Positions 45,077 to 52,417 of a stretch of DNA of 64,000 bases are shown here, piece after piece (the stretch's first letter is position 1; every line of letters starts with the position of its first letter). The position numbers were made by a program, and so were the translations under genes. The stretch covers positions 62,001-126,000 of the forward strand of contig NZ_JBEPOO010000001.1 of NCBI RefSeq assembly GCF_040546815.1. Direction: 5' to 3'. The DNA is from Devosia sp. 2618. GTDB lineage: Bacteria; Pseudomonadota; Alphaproteobacteria; Rhizobiales; Devosiaceae. A model generated the notes under the pieces. It worked only from the letters and a program-made list of their open reading frames with translations, had not been told where the DNA came from and ran no database searches.

Positions 45077-46228
45077 CTAGCCCGCGGCCAGTTTGGTCGC
45101 GCCCTGCATCAGTAATGCTTCGTCGAGATCACTCGGCTGATGCGGGACGTAGAGGCGGACGCTGTTGCGGCCGGCGTTCTTGGCGTCGTAGAGCGCCTTG
45201 TCGGCGCGTTGCAGCAGCGTGTCGAGGGCATCGCTCTTGGTCGCCGTGGCAACGCCGATGCTGACCGTGGTGTGGGGCGCGGCGGCCGGCATGGCGAACC
45301 GGGTTCGCAAGGCTTCGGCCAGCACCAGCGCCTGCCGCTCAGTGGTCTCTGGTAGCAGGATGGCAAATTCTTCGCCGCCGATCCTGCCATGCACAGCGCC
45401 GTCGGGCGCGTGCTGCTGCACGATCTGGCCGAAACGGCTGATGACGGCGTCGCCCGCAACGTGGCCAAAGTGATCGTTGATCTGTTTGAACAAATCGAGA
45501 TCGGCGAGCAACAGCGCCGCCGGTGCGCCCGCGGCGACACTGCGGGCCAGGCTCGTTTCGCCATCTTCTTCAAAGCCACGTCGGTTCAGCAGACCCGAAA
45601 GCGTGTCGGTGCGGGCTTCGGACTGCAGTTTGTCGAGCAGTTGCATGGCAATTGCCACCATCAGCGACAATGCGAGGACAACCGAAATCAGCGCCTGGGT
45701 GAACTGGACGGTGCTCCAGTACAGCGACTGCTGGAAGCCAACATAATCGCTATATCCGCCATCGATCATGATGATGACGGTCGGTCGCAGTAGGAAATTG
45801 ATGGCGGACAGCAGACAGGCCCAAAAGATCACATGATCGATTTTGTGCAACTGCCTGACCTTGCGCAGCTCCAAGACCGCCAGAAGTGCCATGGCAGACA
45901 GGGCAAAGCTGACGCAGATGATGCGCATGTTGAGGCTCGGCTGAACCAGCAGGAACCAGCACAGCGCTGCCATGCCGAAAGCGGAGATGATCGCAAAGCC
46001 GCGCCATGGAATATCGAGGCGATAGTGGCGGATCAACGAGCCCATGAGGAAGGCGGCGGCGAGCAGGAAAAACGCATTTGACGGGATGCGCTGCATCTCA
46101 AGTGGCAGCGGCGGCATCACGTCCTGGATCAGAAACCCAATGGCGGTGGCCAGATGGCCCGCACCGGCCAGCAGCACATAAAAATGGCCACGTCGCCCCT
46201 GCCAAAGCAGCAAAAATGCTACCGACAA
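45077..46228 (-). CDS. Membrane diguanylate cyclase (GGDEF domain)
   Basis: At least 383 residues. About six membrane helices (for example HFYVLLAGAGHLATAIGFLI) come first. A cytoplasmic GGDEF domain (about 205-365) follows, with RTDTLSGLLNRRGFEE and active-site GRIGGEEFAILLPE. It should make cyclic di-GMP; no EAL domain is present. The annotated start is a TTG without a ribosome binding site. The frame is open for another 24 codons and encodes the start of the first membrane helix (AGSLFIALLNPGISILLSVA), with GGGAGGGA just before a CTG at 46279-46277, so translation may begin there. Confidence 0.88.
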   Translation of the reverse strand: MSVAFLLLWQGRRGHFYVLLAGAGHLATAIGFLIQDVMPPLPLEMQRIPSNAFFLLAAAFLMGSLIRHYRLDIPWRGFAIISAFGMAALCWFLLVQPSLNMRIICVSFALSAMALLAVLELRKVRQLHKIDHVIFWACLLSAINFLLRPTVIIMIDGGYSDYVGFQQSLYWSTVQFTQALISVVLALSLMVAIAMQLLDKLQSEARTDTLSGLLNRRGFEEDGETSLARSVAAGAPAALLLADLDLFKQINDHFGHVAGDAVISRFGQIVQQHAPDGAVHGRIGGEEFAILLPETTERQALVLAEALRTRFAMPAAAPHTTVSIGVATATKSDALDTLLQRADKALYDAKNAGRNSVRLYVPHQPSDLDEALLMQGATKLAAG

Positions 46229-46472
46229 CAGAATGCTGATGCCTGGATTGAGCAGGGCTATGAACAGCGATCCGGCCAGAATTCCCTCCCCCAGCTTCCC
46301 GCTTTATAGGCGGGCAAAGATAAAAATGGGTTTAGGCGAACGCTGTGTTTTCTTCAGTCCTTTGTTTTATTGCGGCCTGTTTCAGCGCTTAGTGATGAGC
46401 GCTGCCCTATGGATGGGTGTGGGGCGTTCCTATATTGTGCGAACACAAAACGGGCGACGAAGGAGCGAAACC

Positions 46473-46877
46473 ATGGACACCCATGCATTCAAGGTGACCC
46501 ACACGGACGCCGAGTGGAGGGCCAAACTGACCCCTGAGCAGTATCAGGTGATGCGAAATCATGGCACTGAGCGGCCGGGCTCATGCGCGCTGCTGCATGA
46601 AACACGGCAGGGTGCTTTTTCCTGCGCCGGTTGCGACAGCCCGCTGTTTGAATCAACGCTGAAATTTGAAAGCGGCACGGGCTGGCCGAGCTTTAACAAC
46701 CCGGTGCCCGGTTCGGTCGAGAACACCGAAGATCGCAGCTATGGCATGGTGCGTACCGAGTGCCATTGCGCGACTTGTGGCAGCCATTTGGGGCATGTGT
46801 TTCCCGATGGTCCGCCTCCGAGCGGCCTGCGCTATTGCATCAATGGCGTGGCGCTGAACTTTACGCCGGCTGAGTGA
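46473..46877 (+). CDS. msrB: Peptide-methionine (R)-S-oxide reductase
   Basis: A 134-residue MsrB. The two zinc CxxC pairs are CAGCDSPLF and CATCGSHLG. GTGWPSF lies in the substrate pocket, and the catalytic Cys is in RYCINGVALNF near the C-terminus. It reduces the R form of methionine sulfoxide in proteins using thioredoxin. AAGGAG lies seven bases before the ATG, so the long upstream extension is not used. It is monocistronic, ending at a strong terminator. Confidence 0.95.
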   Translation: MDTHAFKVTHTDAEWRAKLTPEQYQVMRNHGTERPGSCALLHETRQGAFSCAGCDSPLFESTLKFESGTGWPSFNNPVPGSVENTEDRSYGMVRTECHCATCGSHLGHVFPDGPPPSGLRYCINGVALNFTPAE

Positions 46878-46884
46878 GTTATGG

Positions 46885-46910
46885 GCCCCGGAGTGATCCG
46901 GGGCTTTTTA
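46885..46910 (+). terminator. Rho-independent terminator of msrB
   Basis: GCCCCGGA and TCCGGGGC form a perfect 8-bp stem with a GTGA loop followed by TTTTTA, eight bases after the msrB stop codon. Confidence 0.9.
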
Positions 46911-47129
46911 ATGTGCCGAAGGGGCGTTCTTGTTGGGATACCCCCATCCCGCCATTCGGCCACAGGCCTCATGGCCTTCTCACCTAAAATCACGCCACCG
47001 GCGTGATTCTGCCTGCGGCCGGTTCGAACTCCCCATGATAGGGGAGGAGTTTGGCGGGTGGGTGGGCAAGATCAAGCATCAAACTTGACGGGGTTCCTCC
47101 CCATTTCAGTTAGGTGGGGGTACTCTTTC

Positions 47130-49580
47130 TCAGGTTCCCCGCGGCTTGGCCCTCGCCGTGGCGGCTGCATTCACCGGATCATCGGGCCAGAAATGGCGTG
47201 GGTAGCGACCTTTCAAATCCTTGGCGACATCCTTCCAGCTGCCACGCCAGAAGCCGGGCAGGTCGCGGGTGGTCTGGATCGGGCGGTGCGCCGGCGAGAG
47301 TAGCACCAGCAAGAGTGGCACCTTGCCGCCTGCAACGGATGGATGGCGGTCGAGGCCGAACAGTTCCTGCACGCGCACCTCGAGCGCCGGGCCGTTTTCG
47401 GCTGCATAATCGATGGGCAGGTGGTTGCCGGACGGCGCGGAGAAGTGGCTGGGTAGCAGCTTGTCGATGTCCTGACGTTGCGCCCAAGGCTGCAGCGTAT
47501 CGAGCGCGTTGCCGAGATGGGCGGCGGTTATGGCGCCGAGCCGGGTTTCGCCTAGAACGTGCGGCGTGAGCCAGTCGGGCTCCTCGGCTAGCGCCGTGTC
47601 GGACAGGTCGGGCCAATCGCTACCGAGGGTCTGGTGCAGATAGGTGGCGCGGGCGCGGAGGGCCTTTTGCTCCTTGCTCCAGGGCAATGCATCGACACGG
47701 CGGGCGGCTGCCTGGGCGAGGATCGTGGCGGCCTGCTGGAGGTCGGTGACGCTGACCGGATCGTCGGAGAGGCGCAGCGCGTCGAGCTGGCGGCTGCGAC
47801 GGGCACGGACGCTGCCGGAGGCGATATCAAAGCTCAGCGTTTCGGTGTCGGTGATGCGGTGGGCAAAGAGCGTTTCGAGATCGGCGCGATCGAGGGTGGC
47901 TGCGGCGCGGATGCGGCTAATGGCGGCGGCGCCGGTAATGTCTGTGACGACGAGGAAGGGCGCGGCGGCCAGCGCGTCGGTTTGTTCGAGACTGGCCTGA
48001 CGGCCGTTGGCGAGGCGGAATTTGCCGCGTAGACCGGCGGCCTGCGCGACGCGATCCGGAAAGGCGCGGGCGAGGTGGTGGCCTGCGGGCAGATTGCCGC
48101 CGGTGCCGCCACCGGCCAGTTTGGCCCAGCGGCGCGCCAACTGGCGGGCGTCGTCGGCGCGTTTGCTGCGCTCGGTGCGGAAGCGGTCGAGGCGATGGGC
48201 GAGGTCGGTGCCGTCGCCACCGAGGCCGCGTTCGCCGATTAACACGGCCAGTTCGGCGGCGGTCAGGACGTCGTCTTCGGCGGCAGCGGCGACGACCATA
48301 TAGGCAAGGCGTGGATGCAGTGGGAGCCTGGCGAGGGCCTTGCCGCCGGCAGTGAGGCGGCCCGTGGCGTCGAGTGCGTCGAGGGATTTGAGGAGAGCAA
48401 TGGCTTCGGCCCAGGCCGGGGCCGGTGGTGGATCAAGGAACGGCAGCCCTGCTGGGTCGGTGACGCCCCAGGAGGCGAGGTCGAGCGCAAAACCGGCCAG
48501 GTCTGCGGCGAGGATTTCGGGGGTATCGAAGGCTTCAAGTGCTGCGGTCTGGCCTTCGTTCCACAAACGGATGGCAACACCTGAGCTGGTGCGGCCGGCG
48601 CGGCCACGGCGTTGATCGGCCCCGGCGCGCGAAACGCGGGTGGTGGCGAGCGTCGTCAGGCCCGTATTGGGTTCATAGACCGGGACACGGCGGAAGCCGC
48701 TGTCGATGACGATGCGGACGGCGTCGATGGTCAGAGACGTTTCGGCGATGGAGGTGGCGAGCACGATCTTGCGGCGGCCCGGTTCGGCTGGACGGATGGC
48801 GCGGTCTTGTTCGGCTGGGGTGAGCTGGCCGTAAAGCGGGGCGATATCGATATCGGGCGATACGCGGCTGGCGAGGCGTTCGGCGACGCGGGTGATTTCG
48901 CCTTGGCCGGGCAGGAAGACCAGCGCCGAGCCTTCGTGTTCGCGCATCGCGGCAAGGACGGCCGAGGTGACCTGATCGTCGAGGCGCTGCAGCGGGTCGG
49001 GCTCGCGATGGATGGTTTGGACCGGGAAGGCACGGCCGAGGCTTTCGATGACCGGGGCGTCATCGAGCAATCGGGCGACACGGGCGCCGTCGATGGTGGC
49101 TGACATGACCAGCACGCGCAGGTCTGGACGAAGGGCGGCGGCGTCGAGTGTCAGGGCCAGTCCCAGATCGCCATCGAGGCTGCGTTCGTGGAATTCGTCG
49201 AACAGGACGGCGGCCACGCCGGTCAGTTCTGGATCGTCGAGCACCATGCGGGTGAAAACGCCTTCGGTGACGATTTCGATGCGGGTTCTGGCCGAGACCT
49301 TGCTGTCCATGCGAACGCGATAGCCGATGGTCTGGCCGACATCCTCGCCGATCAGGCGCGCCATTTGCGCGGCGGCGGCGCGGGCGGCGAGGCGGCGGGG
49401 TTCGAGCATGATGATGCGACTATCGCCGCGCCAGGATGCGTCGAGCAGCGCGAGGGGCACGCGGGTGGTCTTGCCGGCGCCGGGCGGTGCAACCAGCACG
49501 GCATAAGGCCCGGCCGCCAGTGCCGCCTGCAGGGCGGGCAATGCATCATTGATCGGCAGGGGTGGCATGGACGAGAGCAT
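47130..49580 (-). CDS. hrpB: ATP-dependent helicase HrpB (DEAH/RHA family)
   Basis: An 816-residue superfamily 2 helicase. Walker A is VLVAPPGAGKTTRVPLALL near residue 30, the DEAH-box variant is LFDEFHERSLDGDL, motif III is VMSATIDG, and motif VI is QRRGRAGRTSSGV. The HrpB C-terminal domain ends with LPGFWRGSWKDVAKDLKGRY PRHFWPDDP, which is diagnostic. HrpB is a putative RNA helicase of uncertain substrate. The true start lies among ATGs at 49580 and 49568; neither has a strong ribosome binding site. It is divergent from the epimerase gene. Confidence 0.93.
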   Translation of the reverse strand: MLSSMPPLPINDALPALQAALAAGPYAVLVAPPGAGKTTRVPLALLDASWRGDSRIIMLEPRRLAARAAAAQMARLIGEDVGQTIGYRVRMDSKVSARTRIEIVTEGVFTRMVLDDPELTGVAAVLFDEFHERSLDGDLGLALTLDAAALRPDLRVLVMSATIDGARVARLLDDAPVIESLGRAFPVQTIHREPDPLQRLDDQVTSAVLAAMREHEGSALVFLPGQGEITRVAERLASRVSPDIDIAPLYGQLTPAEQDRAIRPAEPGRRKIVLATSIAETSLTIDAVRIVIDSGFRRVPVYEPNTGLTTLATTRVSRAGADQRRGRAGRTSSGVAIRLWNEGQTAALEAFDTPEILAADLAGFALDLASWGVTDPAGLPFLDPPPAPAWAEAIALLKSLDALDATGRLTAGGKALARLPLHPRLAYMVVAAAAEDDVLTAAELAVLIGERGLGGDGTDLAHRLDRFRTERSKRADDARQLARRWAKLAGGGTGGNLPAGHHLARAFPDRVAQAAGLRGKFRLANGRQASLEQTDALAAAPFLVVTDITGAAAISRIRAAATLDRADLETLFAHRITDTETLSFDIASGSVRARRSRQLDALRLSDDPVSVTDLQQAATILAQAAARRVDALPWSKEQKALRARATYLHQTLGSDWPDLSDTALAEEPDWLTPHVLGETRLGAITAAHLGNALDTLQPWAQRQDIDKLLPSHFSAPSGNHLPIDYAAENGPALEVRVQELFGLDRHPSVAGGKVPLLLVLLSPAHRPIQTTRDLPGFWRGSWKDVAKDLKGRYPRHFWPDDPVNAAATARAKPRGT

Positions 49581-49638
49581 TGCCGGTTCATGGCGGATCA
49601 GCGAGGGTAGAGCAAGAGCCCAACCTCGGAGAGCCAGC

Positions 49639-50502
49639 ATGACCCTGACCCGCATCGGCAATGAACACCTGACCGTGGAGGTCTCGTCGCTGGGATCGGA
49701 GATGCAGTCGGCGGTGACCAGCGATGGCGCGTCGTGGCTGTGGGATGGCGATCCGGCCTTTTGGGCGGGGCGCTCGCCGGTGCTGTTCCCGATTGTCGGC
49801 AAAGCGCCAGGCGATCATGTATCGATCGAGGGTATTCGCTATCCGATGGGCCAGCACGGCTTTGCGCGGCGGAGCGAATTCGAGCTGGTGGCCAGTGGGC
49901 CTGATTTCTGCCGCTACCAGCTCAAGTCCGGGCAGGCCAGCCATTTGATCTTTCCGTTCGAATTCCTGCTGACGCTGGAGCATCGCGTGGTGGGGCGCGC
50001 GGTGGTGGTGACGGCGGAGGTGACCAATGTCGATCACCGTCCCATGCCGTTCGGGATCGGCTTTCATCCGGCATTTGTCTGGCCGCTGCCGGGCAGTGCG
50101 GAGCTGGAACACACGATTGTGCTTGATAATGCGGCTGAGCCTGAGCTGGCTCGCCTGTCGGGTGGGTTGTTGCTGAGTGACACGCTGCCTTCGCCGTTTT
50201 CGGGCGGGAAGTTGACGCTGGATCATGGTCTGTTCGCGGCCGATGCGATGTTGTTTCCCGAAGGGGCGGGGGCCGGGCTACGCTATGCAGCGGGGCGCAA
50301 GGCGGTGCATTTTACCTGGGAGAACCTGCCCAATCTTGCGATCTGGTCCAAGGCCGGTGCGCCGTTTGTTTGCCTTGAGCCGTGGCATGGAACGGCGGCA
50401 GAAGTGGATGGCAGCGATGATCTGGCCGAGCGGCCCTATAGCGAGATATTGGGGCCGGGGGCTATTGGGCGGTATAGCTTCAAAGCGGAGTTTGTCGGGT
50501 AG
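49639..50502 (+). CDS. Aldose 1-epimerase family protein
   Basis: A 287-residue galactose-mutarotase-fold protein of the LacX/YeaD-like group. The substrate-binding GQHGFARRSEFEL (about 72-84), FGIGFHPAFVWPL with a conserved His, and the catalytic-Glu region FVCLEPWHGTA near the C-terminus are visible. It probably interconverts sugar anomers or binds a hexose (or its phosphate). GGAG lies before this ATG. There are no sugar catabolic genes beside it. Confidence 0.85.
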   Translation: MTLTRIGNEHLTVEVSSLGSEMQSAVTSDGASWLWDGDPAFWAGRSPVLFPIVGKAPGDHVSIEGIRYPMGQHGFARRSEFELVASGPDFCRYQLKSGQASHLIFPFEFLLTLEHRVVGRAVVVTAEVTNVDHRPMPFGIGFHPAFVWPLPGSAELEHTIVLDNAAEPELARLSGGLLLSDTLPSPFSGGKLTLDHGLFAADAMLFPEGAGAGLRYAAGRKAVHFTWENLPNLAIWSKAGAPFVCLEPWHGTAAEVDGSDDLAERPYSEILGPGAIGRYSFKAEFVG

Positions 50503-50510
50503 ATGCGGGG

Positions 50511-50636
50511 CACGCCCTCGTGGTTCGAGGCTTTGCAAGAGCAAAGCACCTCACCATGAGGGCTGTTGATATATCGAATCCGCAGCAGCCTCATGGTGAG
50601 GTGGGAGCGCAGCGACCCTCGAACCACGAGGGCGTG
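50511..50636. repeat. 126-bp REP doublet (REPIN-like), family B
   Basis: CACGCCCTCGTGGTTCGAGG at the left is the exact inverted complement of the last 20 bases. An inner pair, CACCTCACCATGAGGGCT and AGCCTCATGGTGAGGTG, is also inverted. It has the same size and layout as 41895-42020, and fills the gap between two convergent genes. Confidence 0.88.
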
Positions 50637-50642
50637 GCAGGA

Positions 50643-52154
50643 TCACTCCGCGGCGCCGCGTTCTTCGGCCAGCATATCCGGGCCGTTGGGGTCTCCGGCT
50701 GCGGTCTCGGCGTTGAGGTCGGGGAAGGCCACGACGCGGTTGTTGCGGAAGTCGAGGCGCACGACCAGCAGGCCACGTTCTTCGAACCAGGTCAGCAGGC
50801 GCCGGGCGCGGCTGGCGGAATGGGTGCCGTAGAGGCGGGCGAGCGTTGCGTCGGAGGGGCAGGGGGCGCCGGTGAGGGCGGCTTGCGCCAGCACGAGGAA
50901 AACGCCCTGAACGTCGTCGGTCAGCGTTTCTGACAGGGTCAACGCCTGCTGCCAGCCGTCTGAGCTTGCGGTGGCGGTATCAGGCGCGACGCGAGCGACG
51001 GCCAGCTTGCGCTTGAAGGCGGGCAAAGCTGGTGGTTCGCCGGGAACGCGCCGGATGCGGCAGCGCACCAGAAAGTCCTGATAGAGCACGGCGACGGTGC
51101 GGAAGCTGGCGTCTGGATCGCCCAGCAGCTCGGCCATGATGTCGTCGATCTGCTTGTCGCGCTCTGCTTCGTCAATCTCGGGGAAGAGACTCTGTGGGGC
51201 TTCTTCGGCCTGCGGACGGGCGCGGGTGACCTGGGCCAACAGTTCATTGGTGGAAGGCGGTGGCGGCGGCGCGGGGCGGCGGACGATGGGGCGCGCGGCT
51301 TCTTCGGCGGTGCCGGTGAAAATCAGATCGGCCGCATCCATCGGCGCTTCGGGGAGCGGCGTCAGCTTGGGGCTGGTGGAGCGGGCGGAGGTTTCGACAT
51401 CGCCGATGGTGATGGGCAGCGGGCGGCGCGAAATGGCAGGGCCGAGGGCGACGAAATGGCCACGGGCGAGGTCTCGGAACTGTTCGGCCTGGCGTCGATC
51501 CATGCCGAGCAGGTCGGCGGCGCGGGCCATGTCGATGTCGAGAAAAGTACGCCCCATCAAGAAGTTGGAGGCTTCTGCGGCGACGTTTTTTGCGAGCTTC
51601 GCCAAGCGCTGGGTGGCGATGACGCCAGCCAGACCGCGTTTGCGGCCACGGCACATGAGGTTGGTCATGGCGGCGAGCGAGAGTTTGCGGGCTTCGTCGG
51701 CGACTTCGCCGGCGGCGGCAGGGGCGAAGAGCTGGGCTTCATCGACGACGACGAGGACAGGGTACCAATAGTCGCGGTCGGCGTCGAACATGCCGCCGAG
51801 GAATGCGGCGGCGGCGCGCATCTGCTGCTCAACGTCGAGGCCCTCAAGGTTGAGGACGACCGAGACGCGGTGCTGGCGGACGCGGGCGGCGATGCGGGTC
51901 AATTCGGCTTCGGTGCGTGTCGCATCGACCACGAGGTGGCCGTAACGCTCTGATAGCGTTGTGAAATCGCCTTCCGGGTCGACGATGCACTGCTGCACCC
52001 AAGGGGCAGATTGCTCAAGCAGGCGGCGCAGAAGATGGGATTTGCCGGAGCCGGAATTGCCCTGCACCAGAAGGCGCGTGGCCAGCAGCTCTTCGAGGTC
52101 GAGAGTCGCGGGCGCAGTGCCGCCGCTCACGCCCATGTCGATTGCTACCTTCAT
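50643..52154 (-). CDS. HerA-like ATPase (DUF87 domain)
   Basis: A 503-residue FtsK/HerA-class ATPase. Walker A is LLVQGNSGSGKSHLLRRLLE (about 29-48) and Walker B is VLVVVDEAQLFAP (about 131-143). A conserved RGRKRGLAGVIATQRLAKL sensor region follows near 165-185. The C-terminal half contains a Pro-rich linker (APPPPPSTNELL) and a winged-helix-like segment (LARLYGTHSASRARRLLTWF). HerA enzymes pump DNA, often with NurA nuclease in archaea, but here no nuclease partner is adjacent. Substrate and role are unknown. Confidence 0.85.
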   Translation of the reverse strand: MKVAIDMGVSGGTAPATLDLEELLATRLLVQGNSGSGKSHLLRRLLEQSAPWVQQCIVDPEGDFTTLSERYGHLVVDATRTEAELTRIAARVRQHRVSVVLNLEGLDVEQQMRAAAAFLGGMFDADRDYWYPVLVVVDEAQLFAPAAAGEVADEARKLSLAAMTNLMCRGRKRGLAGVIATQRLAKLAKNVAAEASNFLMGRTFLDIDMARAADLLGMDRRQAEQFRDLARGHFVALGPAISRRPLPITIGDVETSARSTSPKLTPLPEAPMDAADLIFTGTAEEAARPIVRRPAPPPPPSTNELLAQVTRARPQAEEAPQSLFPEIDEAERDKQIDDIMAELLGDPDASFRTVAVLYQDFLVRCRIRRVPGEPPALPAFKRKLAVARVAPDTATASSDGWQQALTLSETLTDDVQGVFLVLAQAALTGAPCPSDATLARLYGTHSASRARRLLTWFEERGLLVVRLDFRNNRVVAFPDLNAETAAGDPNGPDMLAEERGAAE

Positions 52155-52316
52155 CAAGTCTCCGGATCGGCGGGTCACATCCCATCGCTCGGGAGGCACG
52201 CACACTACGAATTCGCTAGCAGACTGTTAGCACTGACGCGGGCGATTCGGGGAAAGTGTGAAAATTTGCGCACAGGCGTGAGATTTGGTGCGTCGTTGCG
52301 GGTTTTGGGCTGGTGG

Positions 52317-52396
52317 CGTCATCACCCGGCTTGTCCGGATGATCCATTGTTGCGGGAACCGAGAGATGGATTGCCCGGACAAGCCGGGCAATGACG
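52317..52396. repeat. 80-bp inverted repeat, family C
   Basis: The left arm (CGTCATCACCCGGCTTGTCC, from 52317) and the right arm ending at 52396 (GACAAGCCGGGCAATGACG) are inverted copies with a few mismatches, around a central spacer. It lies downstream of the FtsX-type permease gene. Confidence 0.75.
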
Positions 52397-52417
52397 GTTG
52401 AACGGCAGGCGGTCGTC

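Noticed and set aside
46430..46455. LexA-like box upstream of msrB (GTTC and GAAC)
   Set aside because: The alphaproteobacterial LexA site is a direct repeat GTTC-N7-GTTC; here the halves are inverted and wrongly spaced.
50643..52154. HerA-like ATPase as part of an anti-phage system
   Set aside because: Neighbouring genes are a sugar epimerase and a YbbAP-type transporter; there is no nuclease, SIR2 or other partner gene nearby.
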